Shown piece by piece: positions 27,901 to 38,865 of a DNA stretch of 64,000 nt (position 1 is the first letter of the stretch; the number at the start of each line of letters is the position of its first letter). The notes beneath the pieces were generated by a model that was not told where the DNA came from, did no database searches, and worked only from the letters and a program-made list of their open reading frames with translations. The translations under genes and the position numbers were made by a program. The stretch is from Primula veris. Lineage: Eukaryota; Streptophyta; Magnoliopsida; Ericales; Primulaceae. The DNA lies in assembly GCA_963682055.1 (NCBI GenBank), contig OY821741.1, forward strand, positions 10,361,501-10,425,500. Direction: 5' to 3'.

Positions 27901-28141
27901 CAACTACCCAATAAAAAATGGAATCATAGGAATAGTAATATACAAAACTTATTAATTATATTGTGAAAACTTACACCAATGATCCAGGGAGAGAAGAGTT
28001 CCGTTGGAAAGAAACTCTGTTACAAAAACCATTTTTTGAGCTAAAACCAACAAAACATTTATTAAGATTAAAAGTGTTTTTTGGGGTAAAAGAAGAAATG
28101 GTTGTATTAGGATTTGTGAGCCTTGAAGACATAGAAGCCAT
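18917..28141 (-). CDS. TAL: Transaldolase, plastid precursor
   Basis: Transaldolase moves a dihydroxyacetone unit between sedoheptulose-7-phosphate/glyceraldehyde-3-phosphate and erythrose-4-phosphate/fructose-6-phosphate in the non-oxidative pentose phosphate pathway. Seven exons, read on the complement in the order 28141-27975, 24548-24377, 23821-23772, 23010-22710, 21355-21167, 20629-20447 and 19162-18917, join in phase to 435 aa plus stop. The first ~56 residues ([10 protein letters not shown] onward) are rich in Ser, Thr, Asn and basic residues, lack acidic ones, and look like a chloroplast transit peptide. Family blocks follow: [43 protein letters not shown] and VYIKIPAT, whose Lys (about 206) forms the Schiff base; later [30 protein letters not shown] and [19 protein letters not shown]. 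The start was fixed by an ATG in good phase with the transit-peptide exon. Intron 1 is 3.4 kb and repeat-filled. The gene appears intact. Confidence 0.93.
22030..22535. repeat. GCTTGTTTGG-type MITE-like segments in transaldolase intron 4
   Basis: Two segments, about 22034-22190 and 22378-22535, begin with CGGCTTGTTTGG or GGGCTTGTTTG and contain many AAGCTG/CAGCTT motifs on both strands. Similar sequence occurs in GH3 intron 4 (about 9906-10155, beginning GGCTTGTTTGC and ending CCAAACAAGC) and near 19860-19985. They look like one family of small inverted-repeat elements. I could not fix target duplications. Confidence 0.4.
25850..27960. repeat. Degenerate tandem array in transaldolase intron 1
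   Basis: A marker close to AACTACCCAATAAAAAATGG recurs about ten times (near 25930, 26066, 26376, 26603, 26919, 27141, 27291, 27619, 27769 and 27897). Linked blocks recur with it: AAACCAGCCATGTCAATATA and GATGCATGCACA. Higher-order units of ~540 bp are visible, since whole blocks with AAAGCGGCCTAAAAAGCGG-like sequence recur near 26240, 26780 and 27480. Two units include a copy of the 3' end of transaldolase exon 1. Long frames on the complement here are repeat artefacts. Confidence 0.85.
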
Positions 28142-30358
28142 TTTTTTAGATCAAAATAAAATATGATGGTTTAGAGAAAAGATCCAAGCTTTATTATGAA
28201 ATAAATAAGATTTAGAAAGTCTTTTTTATTTTTCTTTTTTAACTTATTTAAGAAAGGGATATTTAAGTTTGGCTTTTGTTTGTATTGAATGGACAAAAGC
28301 TATAACAAAGTTGGTGACTTTGTGGGGTTGGTTGGTGAGTTTGTTTGCATTTCCCCACAACAACCTTACCTATTTTTGTTACTTAATTAGCGCTATTACT
28401 GTTTTGGAATTTACGGTAAAATTAAAATATTTCTATTTAGGTATAAAAAATATTATATAATTCACATCTGTCTAGATAGCAGAGAAAAAACTACGTAAAC
28501 CGAACCCATAACCTAACCCACACCGGACTGCACACGGACTGTGCGTATTTAAAGATAACAATCTCTCGATCTTATTATATTTTAATTTTATTGCTTGTTC
28601 ATAAATGTTATAAACGTATTATCATTGGTTTTAATTTTTATTTATCTTTGAAACATGCAATTTATTTTAAAATTTAGGTTGATTGTGTAAACTATGAAAA
28701 ATAAAAGGAGCAAAATAAAATTTTAAAAATCAACCCGCCCCATCTCGCTTCAATCCGCAATATTTTTTTTTGCGGGGTTGGATTGGGTTGGGTTAGAGTT
28801 TTAATTATAACGGGTTGGATTAATATTTAAATTTTACCAATCCGTTATGCGATTTATTTTATAGGTTGGGTTAGGTTTGAGTTCAATCCGCCCAATCCGT
28901 CGAGTGCGAATCCATAAGTATCATCGATTTTTTTTTCAAAATATTTCTAAACATAGACTAAAAATTTCACTTTTTGATATTTAAAAAATCATGTACATTT
29001 TATAGTCTCGTCAAAAGATTCTCTCTATCAATAATTAACTGTTTTAACATTAAATTTTAATGTAAAATTTATATTTTGATAAATAATATACACATGAATG
29101 GGATTATTACTTATTAGTTGACGAATAATATTATTTATTCTCTATTTGTAAAGAGACGTAGTGGTCTTCTACAAAATAAAAATTTTATTGTGAGCTTGAT
29201 TTATTTGAATTTTTGAGGTAAACTCATCAAAATGATAGAGAAATTAAAATTTAGTGAGTTAGATTGAATGTTTTTGTACCAGTACTATGTAATTTGTTAT
29301 TTTTATAAATTTTAAATAGATTGTTCCTATAAGCACGAAGGTGTACCAATAATATATTAAATGAAAATTATTTTTTAAAATTACAAACAAAACAATTGGT
29401 CCATCTAATCCCCAACATCGGTCTGTAATAATTTTTGATTAAAAATTTGGTAAGAAAAAACTTTCTTTATAAATAATAATCTCACGTGCTAAATTATTTT
29501 CGATACATTGCAACTCAAATATAGTGAAAATATATTTCTCCATATTACTCCCTCCTCCTAGTTAAGATTATAAGTTAATTTATTTGGTTTTCCATTTTAG
29601 TAAACTTCCATTTAAATTCTACTTATCCAGGTGGAATAACTATCATTGTGGCTATAAATACAATTGACGATCTATTTGAGGGTTCAAGAATGTACATAAA
29701 TCGATATCAACATATCGATTCGAACAAAACAATCTATAAAAAACGCAAGCAACCATCTTCGCAATCCTTATCAATCGGGACGGATGGAATTTTGTATGAT
29801 GAAAATATTTGATGATGGAGATGAATTACAAAATTACAATAATTGAATCTCATAATTCCAAAATACATTGCATTACCACCGAATTGTGATCCGTCACAAT
29901 AACACGTAGCAATTTGTAACAAGTACACAGAGACGATTTTAAATACATTGAATTCGCCATTTGCCATCACCAACCATTGTACTTATTTCGATATTAATTT
30001 TTTAATAAAATATTAATTTTATTTATCAAGATCGAATTTATGTCGTTACGTATCGCACACGCAACGCGTAGGCCACTATTACTAGTCTAATTATATCCAA
30101 TCATTGTATATTTTGTTGTTTTTTTATGACATATACACATATGTAGATTTTTTATAATTAAGTTGTTTTTTTTTATCCCTCCTTAAGGACCTAAAACCTG
30201 TGAAATTTCGCATGCGACAGGATTCAAACTCTAACGGTGAGCGTAGTATATTTGGGTAACAACCACATGGCTACCAACCACTTGCTCAGTTAACTTGATT
30301 GATACGTAGTTATTTCTAAATATTTCCGGAATTTATGAGATCCACATAATTTATAATT
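28142..30358. other. Transaldolase upstream region and intergenic DNA
   Basis: The first few hundred bases are the presumed promoter and 5' leader of transaldolase, which is transcribed leftward. About 28490-28920 holds arms rich in GGGTTGG/CCAACCC (GGGGTTGGATTGGGTTGGG and CCGAACCCATAACCTAACCC), like the hAT-type elements elsewhere, but I could not define its ends. The rest, apart from the SINE-like element at about 30170, is AT-rich and without a supported gene. Confidence 0.45.
30170..30302 (-). mobile_element. tRNA-derived SINE-like element
   Basis: On the complement, TAACTGAGCAAGTGGT resembles a pol III A box and, some 60 bases later, GAGTTTGAATCC resembles a B box. An A-rich tail (GGATAAAAAAAAACAAC) ends it. 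This order and spacing fit a plant tRNA-derived SINE. I could not find flanking target duplications, and the limits are approximate. Confidence 0.45.
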
Positions 30359-30681
30359 CTACCCCACTTCATAATATTTCTACCAAACAAGGCCCAGTTG
30401 TGAAATAGACAATTAATTAGTTGTCTGACTATATATCTATAAAAAAATGTTATTTTCTCACGGAATAAATCACCATAAAATTGGTTAACATTTCATAATG
30501 AGTCCCATGTATAATTTTTTCTACCCCACTTCATAATATTTCTACCAAACAAGGCCCAGTTGTGAAATAGACAATTAATTAGTTGTCTGACTATATATCT
30601 ATAAAAAAATGTTATTTTCTCACGGAATAAATCACCATAAAATTGGTTAACATTTCATAATGAGTCCCATGTATAATTTTA
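30359..30681. repeat. 162-bp tandem duplication beside the MULE
   Basis: The segment beginning CTACCCCACTTCATAATATT at 30359 is repeated at 30521 with a 162-base period and almost no differences, both copies running to GAGTCCCATGTATAATTTT. The second copy ends at the target site of the Mutator-like element that starts at 30682. Near-identity implies a recent event. Confidence 0.92.
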
Positions 30682-31205
30682 GAGGTTGGATTTTTATACT
30701 ACACTTTTTCTGAAAAAACGCACAAACCGTACATTTAATTTACGGTTTACAGAAATTACATGCAAACCGTACATTTAATGTACGGTTTGCAAAAATACAT
30801 GCAAACCGTACTGTACGGTTTGCATATATTTTTGCAAACCGTACATTTTGTATGTAATTTTTTTTTTTTTTTTTTTTTTTTTGTAATTTCAATTTGTAAA
30901 ATAGGAAAAAATATATAAAATATGCAAATCTATAATTCATTTAGCTATATATAATTGTTTGTTGTTTGTTTATATTAATTATAGAAATTATAATAATTGT
31001 TGATATTTGTCCATTTTTTGCAACTGTTCGGAAAGGAAGCAACTGTTCGGAAAGGAAGCAAGCAACTGTTCGGAAATGAAGCAAGCAACTGTTCGGAAAG
31101 GAAGCAAGCAACTGTTCGGAAACGAAGCAAGCAACTGTTCGGAAAGGAAGCAACTGTTCGGAAAAATTTTCGCTCGGGGCGCTGCCCCGCACCCCGCCCG
31201 CTAGT

Positions 31206-31694
31206 GTTAATCAAAATGTCTTTGGAAAATCCACTCCTTTTGGCAGAAAATCAGTTCCAACTGCCCCTATGAAGCATTATTATTCTCGACCGAGTCCACA
31301 AGATCTTCTTTATGAAGAAGAAGGTGGTAATATTTTTACTAGTTTTAGTGCTACAACCATTTATGAATGCAATATTGATGGTATGACAGAATACCAAATT
31401 ATGGTTATGTTACATAGAATGACTATGTATTCTACAGTATGTTTAGGTGCTAATAACACCGATTACCAAATTGCTGAATTCATTGTTGTTGGCTTTGCCG
31501 GTCAATTACGCGGTTGGTGGGATAATGTTTTAACCCTTGATCACCAACGCACGATATTAACAGCCACAAAAATGGTTAGGAATCCTATTAAGACTGAACA
31601 AGGTGTAGATACTAATACAGATACTGTCGCACCTAATACAGATACTAAGGTGTATATTACAGATGAAAGATTTGGACCAATATTGCTGAAATTA
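31206..31694 (+). pseudogene. Retroelement/pararetrovirus-type gag-like fragment inside the MULE
   Basis: The frame is open from about 31206, with the first ATG at 31269, and runs into the following telomere-type repeats before its stop at 31718. It contains YECNIDGMTEYQ, LHRMTMYSTVC and VGFAGQLRGWWDN. From memory, this pattern (NIDG-x-EYQ, then GFxGQLKGWWDN) belongs to the gag/capsid-like N-terminal part of plant retroelement or endogenous caulimovirid-type polyproteins. Only about 160 codons exist. There is no zinc knuckle, protease or reverse transcriptase, so it cannot encode a functional polyprotein. Which of the two element classes it came from cannot be settled here. Confidence 0.6.
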
Positions 31695-31891
31695 CAAACC
31701 CTAAACCCTAAACCCTAAATTAAAAACCCTAAATTACAAACCCTAAATTACAAACCCTAAACCCTAAACCCTAAACCCTAAACACTAAACCCTAAATCCT
31801 AAATCCTAAACCGTAAACCCTAAACCCTAAATTACAAACCCTAAACCCTAAACCCTAAATTACAAACCCTAAACCCTAAACCCTAATTTAC
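31694..31891. repeat. Interstitial telomere-type repeats (CCCTAAA)n
   Basis: Runs of CCCTAAA, the complement of the plant telomere unit TTTAGGG, alternate with degenerate spacers such as AAATTACAAA and AAATCCTAAATCCTAAACCG. The array directly abuts the gag-like frame, whose last codons are read from it. It lies inside the Mutator-like element, not at a chromosome end. Confidence 0.9.
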
Positions 31892-31978
31892 AATAATGCG
31901 TTAAACTCGGAAACGAGTTAGGGAAGTGCGGAGTGCACGCTCGTCGAGCCAACGTATAATTGAATATGAATAATTAAA

Positions 31979-32095
31979 ACGGGGTTCAAAGGGGCAGAGC
32001 CCCTGGCGGGGTTCCAAGGGGCAGAGCCCCTGGCGGGGTTCCAAGGGGCAGAGCCCCTGGCGGGGTCCAAGGGGCGAGAGCCCCTGGCTGGGGTC
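31979..32095. repeat. GC-rich ~27-bp tandem repeat
   Basis: The unit GGGGTTCCAAGGGGCAGAGC plus CCCTGGC occurs about four times with small changes. It is sharply GC-rich in an AT-rich region and each unit contains a GGGGC...GCCCC palindrome. A related GC-rich patch (GGGGCGCTGCCCCGC) sits at 31176-31190 on the other side of the cargo. Confidence 0.88.
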
Positions 32096-32961
32096 CCTTT
32101 CCGAACAGTTGCTTGCTTCATTTCCGAACAGTTGCTTGCTTCCTTTCCGAACAGTTGCTTCCTTTCCGAACAGTTGCAAAAAATGGGACAAATATCAACA
32201 ATTATTATAATTTCTATAATTAATATAAACAAACAACAAACAATTATATATAGCTAAATGAATTATAGATTTGCATATTTTATATATTTTTTCCTATTTT
32301 ACAAATTGAAATTACAAAAAAAAAAAAAAAAAAAAAAAATTACATACAAACCGTACATTAAATGTACGGTTTGCATGTAATTTCTGTAAACCGTAAATTA
32401 AATGTACGGTTTGTGCGTTTTTTCAGAAAAAGTGTAGTATAAAAATCCAACCTCATAATTTTAACCCTTATTGGTCAAACAACTAAGTAGGCATAAACGT
32501 TAAATGCAATTACCGTGTAAATATTAAGTAGAGTTATTAACGGATAAAAATACATTTATTACATCAAACTATAGTTTGTTAACGATTTTGTTACTTACAT
32601 TTCAAATTTCTCAATTTGGCTACCACACTATAAAAAACTGTTCAATTTAGGTATCACTGTCTAAATTAATCATAAAATCATGTCACATGACAGCACGTGC
32701 TTGATAAACTTGAATGTAAGAGGTTAATTTTGTCATTTTTCATCAAAATATATCATAATAGAACAACGTTCCCCAAATTTGTATTATGTGCTCATTTTTG
32801 TTATGTGTGAAATTAGAAAAAACGTTGTTCTAGGATGACATATTTTTATGTAAAATTGTCAAATTACTTTCTCAAATTAACGTTTGTCAACTGTCACGTG
32901 ACGTGATTTCATGATTAATTTAGACGGTGATACCTAAATTGAAAAGTTATTATAATGTGGT

Positions 32962-33533
32962 TGATAGAACATAAAAATTAGACCCGAATATTCTATTCGG
33001 GTAATAATCAACCCACTTTATAAATGGGTATCCAACGCTTAAATGGGTCATCTCATATTTTTTATAGGAAAATAAGGTATTACTATCAAAAGCCCAAGCC
33101 CACTCAACTGGGGACCCATGTCTGAAAAACCCGCTGAGATAGAGACATTTGTCAACATATTAGAAAGCATAGTTGCCTATAAATAGCCAACTACCCCTCC
33201 TAGAAAAGGACCAGAAAATCTATCCAAAAAATATAGAGAGAAGTTGAGAAAAGAGAGAAACTAGTCAAAGCATATCACGTCAAGAAATAAACCGAGCAGA
33301 GATAAAACTGAGCACCGAATAAAAGGGGAGAAAGACCAAGAAGAGGGATTAAATAGTCAAATCGAGTACAATTGTAATACAGAGATACTAATCCGAGCAA
33401 GTGTAATAGTCCGAATAAGGATAATAATCCGAGCAATAATAAATATCAGGAAGTGTCCATTATTTACAGTTGATTTACTATTATATTATTGTTGAAAAGC
33501 CTAACGCGACCGATCAAAGTTATGGCTTTATCA
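32962..33533. mobile_element. Solo LTR, 572 bp, TSD GTGGT
   Basis: The element begins TGATAGAAC and ends GGCTTTATCA (TG...CA with TGATA/TATCA ends). It is flanked by GTGGT on both sides (32957-32961 and 33534-33538). A TATA box (CCTATAAATAG) lies near 33177 and the downstream part looks like R-U5. No internal retrotransposon sequence follows, so it fits a solo LTR left by LTR-LTR recombination. The alternative is that GTGGTAC after the 3' end is a primer-binding-site remnant; the matching left flank argues against this. Confidence 0.72.
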
Positions 33534-34244
33534 GTGGTACTCAAATTGAAAAAACTTAAATGTGTGTACCCAAATCGAGTTTTTTCTCCAAATTTAACAA
33601 AAATGTACATTTTTTTTTAATTTTACATTCACACAAAACATTATTTATCTTATAAAGTTTCTTATTTTTTCTCTTTATCTTTTTTAATTAATTTATAATA
33701 TTATAATATAATAGGAGAAAGACTTTTGCTTTCTTTTATATAAGAAATATTGGACCAACTTAAAAATCTAATGATCTTTTAAATGAACCTAATAATTGTG
33801 AATTTTTGCCAAGAAATAGTAAGATTCCCCAAAATATTCAATAAAAGTTCATACGAGGTGTCACCAGTGCATTCTCGGAGGTGTAATTGAACGTAGAGCT
33901 GCATATGAAATGAACCGTTTGACCGGAACGTAGAGTTGCAATTGAACCCAGCCTTTTAAAATAGTCTTATGTTCGGTTTTGAAAAACTCTAGTTTTTAGT
34001 TGTTCATTTATTAATATACTTAGCTGGCCTTTTAACAAATAAATATACATGGCTCATATTTAGGCTCGGATTCGTTTTGTTATTTAAATATTTATTTCAA
34101 CTAACATCCTTCATTTTATATAGTAAATTTTGATAGTTTTGAAGTACTATACACTTCAGTTCACTATATATACGCAATTCATTTTTGATACAACATGAAA
34201 ATAATATCCGATAAGTTATATTCAGTGATGACCTGACCTATATA

Positions 34245-34738
34245 ATTTTGATGGGGTATCCATCGCATCTGACATGGAAGACATAAATGGTATAAGGACA
34301 TGATGGTTTTTTCACTTATATAGTAAAGCTAGTTTACACATTGGACTAACTCCAATTAACAAAGCTCATTATGTGATAATCCCACAATCTGATAAATGAA
34401 AGCGCTACTTGTCAACATCATGTGGCGCACGTACCCCTATAAATAGAGTCAAACAGTAATACAATAAGATCATCTGACTTCTAAGCAGAAAAATATATAT
34501 CAGTACAGAAACTTTTCAGAAGTTATCTCACTAGAAATTACAGACCATATAAAAGTCAAGTCGAAAACCGAAAATCTATACCGAACATTAGACTATTAGA
34601 AACTATTATAATAAAGCATATTGTAATTTATTCGATCAATAAACAAAGATAATAACTCATTCAGTTTATTATTGTCGATCATCTAAATATTGATTGTTGA
34701 GAAACACGACTTAACCGATCAAAATCTATGGTTTATCA
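34245..34738. mobile_element. Related LTR sequence, 5' end uncertain
   Basis: Like the preceding LTR it has a TATA region (CCCCTATAAATAGAG near 34435) and the same kind of 3' end: ACCGATCAAAATCTATGGTTTATCA here against GACCGATCAAAGTTATGGCTTTATCA there. No coding sequence follows. I could not identify a matching 5-bp target duplication, so the left limit, perhaps a TGATG near 34245, is a guess. Confidence 0.5.
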
Positions 34739-34944
34739 GTTTTGCTAAAGCTTCATGAGTCAAATGAGTCAAAACTAGTCGTTCATGATTAGAGTTATTT
34801 TTTCTCTCGTAACTGGTGCGTCTGAATAGGGGTCTGAGTTTGAGCCTTAAACAATTGAATCGAAAAAAAAAATACGGGAAATACACGACTATATTTTTAA
34901 TATACTGGGTGGTTAAAATAAAAATATTAAACAACAATTGATTT

Positions 34945-35125
34945 ACAATGTGTTGCAATAACTCAAATGGTAGAATAGTTAGATATTCAATATAGGAGAT
35001 CATGGTTTGAAACTCGTAAATTACAATTTAATTTTGTCTTTATTTTGATTTGCATTTATATCGACACGTCTCAACATAGCCAGGTTGCTTGGTCACTCAT
35101 TTGCAGCCCTCAATAAAAAAAACAG
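34945..35125 (+). mobile_element. tRNA-derived SINE-like element
   Basis: TAACTCAAATGGTAGA near 34959 resembles an A box, and GGTTTGAAACTC near 35003 resembles a B box about 45 bases later, the spacing of tRNA-derived SINEs. The sequence runs to CCCTCAATAAAAAAAAC near 35120, a possible A-rich tail. No target duplications were identified. Confidence 0.42.
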
Positions 35126-38100
35126 GGAAGTAAAAGGTTGGTTTCGTTTTTGGTTGTTGGTTGGTTAGGTATACTTGTTTAGTTTGTTTTGATTTATATT
35201 AAAAAAAACAAAATAAATAAATTTACATGCAATTAAATCTCTCCATATTTCCTGTTATTTATACCAAAAATTTACATTTAATACAGTTTCGAAAAAAAAT
35301 TAAAATTACTTTCACCATAGACTCCGAAATAATAAAAAATAAAGAAGAAAAAAATAAATATAATAAATTAACAATGGTATGTAAAGAGTAATATAATTTT
35401 TTTACTTATAAAAAGAATACACATGGTGATTTTGTTTGGAATATGAATATGTGTGAAAAATAAGATGTATTTAAGTTATTTATGTATTTGAATTAAACGA
35501 TGACATTTAAAAATAGTTATAATATTAGAGTGAGTGTATTTTTGAAAAATTTGAGTAAAATTTGACAGACTCAACTTTATTGGGTTGTCTTATATTAATA
35601 GCATAATATGATTAAACAGTATTAGACATAAAAGATTGAGCATGATCACACATATTTTTTGTATAAAAAATATATTTTCTAAAATTTTTGTTTTTTTAAT
35701 TTTGGTTTTTAATTTTTATTTTTTATTTTTTTGATTTTTTAATTTTTGTAATGACATATGTATTTATTCATAAATAACTTCACAAAATATGTATTTTTTT
35801 ATGAAAGAGTTTCAAATTCAAAACAACTGAATCTTTTGTAAATAAATTTCTAAACATGTAGATATTTTTACTAAATTATGTGTTTAGTAACCATTTTGGG
35901 TTTGAACTACTTGTTCACTCCATAATTTAAACAACCCTAAAATGGTGTATTTGCAATCTTTGGGGATGTGATATTAGTTATACCTAGCCTTCTAGATTTT
36001 GTTTGACCAGATTTATTTTGTAAAATATTCTTACACTGTTGCTATTTATTAAATGTTATTTTTATTTAATTTATAACTTGCATTGCTTACCTTATATATA
36101 TATTAGAAACGGCTCTAAAGCCCAATTTAGTGAGCACTAAATTGAGGACATTAACCTATAAGATGCATATTTTTTCAATTATATACATTAGAAAATTATT
36201 GGTTATTGATTAATATTATCTATATTTCACTATAAAAAAATGTACTAATAGCTACGGGAATTGTAACGGGTTTTTTTTGATGAGTTTAATAGCTACGGGA
36301 ATTGTAATATATTTGTGACAGAACCGTCAATATGTGACAGTTTTATAAAATGATGGTCAATTTGTGACAGTTTTGTGATAGATTTTGACCCTCATAAAAT
36401 CAATATTATTTTGTAGTGTTTGTTTTATATTTACCGATTATGATTAGTATAGGTCCACCATTAGACAACTAGAGTACGTCAAACAATTTTCTCATCTCTT
36501 TCGTTTATTAATTATTTCATTGTTCTAGTGAACATTAACAGTCAAAACACGTTTTAATTTTAAAAGACAATTAAATGTGAAGGTAAAATTTATAAATTTT
36601 TTAATAATAGTTTCTCATTTTAAGAAAAATAACATAATCGACTCATATATTTTTTAGAATAAATATAATGGCGTTAGACACATCTGAAGTAAAAATATAA
36701 AAAAAAACATTTTAGTCAGTAAAATGTTTTTTCTCAGCAAAATTTCAACTCAAAAATCTTATCCACCGATATGGCGGATGAGATGAATCAATCTTTTTGT
36801 TTGTGATTTTGAAAAATAATTTTCACCTAATACATGATTGGTACATCTAATCCGCCAAATCATCGGGTAATATTTTTGGGTCGGATATCTGGGTGACTAT
36901 AGCAACACTTCTAGTTAAATAACACATAATTAAGAAAAACGGTTTAGTTAGAATAGTTTATTGTATTTAATAAGTTATAATTAAAAAAATTTACTTTAAA
37001 TACGGTTTAATAAAAAGTCATATTAATGATTATTATTGAAATTTTTTTTATTTAATGCCTTTTTTTCAAATTTAATTTAGGACTTTAAAATGCTGTTGAC
37101 GGCACTGATATATATAAAAAAACGTGAAACTTAATTAATAGGGATGGAGTAAAAATGATTGTTGAAAATTGAAACATAAAACAAACAAACACCACGGCAT
37201 AGTATGTTCTACTTCCCTTGAGGGCATTTTGGACTAATATTTGTTAATATGAAAATCAGTTTAATATTTACTATATTTTATGTTTGGTGTGCGAATACTT
37301 TTAAAGTCTTAATGTGTTTACAGTGCTTAGTGAATAAGTCATCTTTCACTTATATTATAGTACAGTACTAATAAACAAAATACATCATAAAAAAATTACA
37401 CTATTAGATCCTTTTTAAACAAATATTGAAAATATAAAAAATATCATAATTTGTTTAAGAGAAAAAAATTAAGAAATGTTGTAATGAAACTGGCTTGTAA
37501 TTAGTACGATATACGTCTTATTTTCGTCATCGTCACCATTGGCCATCATCACTTTCAAATTATTCATCCCACCGTCGTCTTATAGTCATATTTTCCGAAA
37601 ATAAGTCATTACCGACTAAAGATGTTTGTTAAAACCAAGTCACTAATTGAGAGTAGGTCACTACTATAATAGAAAACAAATCCTTTTAAGATTAAGTCAT
37701 TTTAAAAATAAATAAAACTATTATGAAATTAATTCGATTTTTTATAAATAACTTGTTTTTTTGTAAAAACAAGTCACTTTAAAAAAATATGATTTTTCCA
37801 TTACATTTTGAATTTTGTTTTCCAAAAACTTTTTTCGTTAAATAAAAAGTGTGCAATAGTGATGGAGCATGGCATAGACACGGCACCACAGGGAGATCGA
37901 GGCACGCTTTGACGCGTCTAGATGGATGTCGCTACATTTATTTATTATTTTATTGTTTTATTGTAATGGACCTATCTTGTTACTTTTCATGATCGTATGA
38001 CCAATTGTTGTTTTTCTTTATGACTATATATAGTTTTTAATTAATTTGTTAGGGTTTAGTCTTACAAGTTTGTAGAGTTGAGGTCCCGTTCTCTTTATGA

Positions 38101-38800
38101 GCATTGTTTGTAATTCTTATATCATGTATCAATAGAATTACCTTCAAACCTCAAGCTCGATCGTCTTTCTCTATCTACTCCATTGAGGATCGCTATCAAT
38201 TATCATAAGGTTTTTGTTTTCACCGTCTCCGCAAGCCCCAACGGTTCCATTAGATAGCGAAAGATATGAAACAGTTTATTCTCACTTTATGAGTAGTCAC
38301 TTGAAGTAAAATCCAAAAATAAGATCAACAAAGATATCAACTTTATTGTTCATGGTAATCCTGTGGTAACTTTTTTTATGGAATTTCCTTTTTGTGTATG
38401 GTACTATTTTCTTATACATTAAAATCCAAAAATTTCCTGAAAATTTATGTGACTTGAGTGAAGAAAGACATTCAGTCCCGGTCAAGATTTAATAGTAACC
38501 GATACACTAAAATGTACACAAGACTTCATGTAACAAATATATGAATAAACAAAAGTGAGGTAAATTTCAGATTGGTAGCTTATCTACAAATTAATTAATT
38601 ATTTGTTTAAAAAACTGAAACTAATTAATGATTGGTCCTTTTCCGCCACGAGCAATCATAGACAGACACGTGTCCAGTACTCGATGCGCTCGACGCACTG
38701 AATTGCACACTCCTTCAATCAGAGTACAACTGCCTCCACCGTCTCCGCTGCCGCTCCCTCCCTCCTCCTCCTCGTAGTCACGAGCTGCAGAAATAATATA
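35126..38800. other. Gene-free AT-rich region with transposon relics
   Basis: I find no supported gene. A CACTA-type MITE lies at 36228-36418. The stretch about 37860-38260 (GGGTTTAGTCTTACAAG, TCAAGCTCGATCGTCTTTC, CACCGTCTCC) resembles an LTR, but I could not define ends. Around 38640-38790 a relatively GC-rich patch contains CACGTGTCC and a CCTCC-rich stretch that could be an old promoter or leader; no coding frame follows. Confidence 0.4.
36228..36418. mobile_element. CACTA-type MITE, TSD TTT
   Basis: CACTATAAAAAAATG at the left and ATTATTTTGTAGTG at the right form the termini. TTT flanks both sides (36225-36227 and 36419-36421). The interior repeats GTGACAG and GCTACGGGAATTGTAA, the subterminal-repeat style of CACTA elements. 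Confidence 0.72.
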
Positions 38801-38804
38801 TATA

Positions 38805-38828
38805 CTTATATATATATAGATATATAGA

Positions 38829-38862
<34 letters not shown>
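38805..38862. repeat. (TA)n microsatellite
   Basis: Interrupted runs of TA fill this stretch. It marks the left side of the possible CACTA relic that follows. Confidence 0.85.

Positions 38863-38865
<3 letters not shown>

Larger units (their letters stand above)
30682..32454. mobile_element. Mutator-like foldback element with captured sequence (1773 bp)
   Basis: The ends are long inverted repeats: GAGGTTGGATTTTTATAC at the left is matched exactly by GTATAAAAATCCAACCTC at the right. The symmetry continues inward for several hundred bases through a GTACGGTTTGCA palindromic zone, a poly-T/poly-A tract, an AT-rich block and copies of AACTGTTCGGAAAGGAAGC. The nonamer ATAATTTTA flanks both sides (30673-30681 and 32455-32463), the target duplication size of Mutator-like elements. 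There is no transposase. The centre carries a gag-like open frame, telomere-type repeats and a GC-rich repeat, which are listed separately. It is non-autonomous and of Pack-MULE type in structure; the captured origin of the cargo is inference. Confidence 0.85.

Noticed and set aside
30740..31272. Overlapping frames with repeated SEQLL/FRTVA or NCSERKQ motifs on both strands, also at 31901-32232
   Set aside because: They are translations of the short tandem repeat in the arms of the Mutator-like element and of the GC-rich repeat, readable in several frames at once; not genes.
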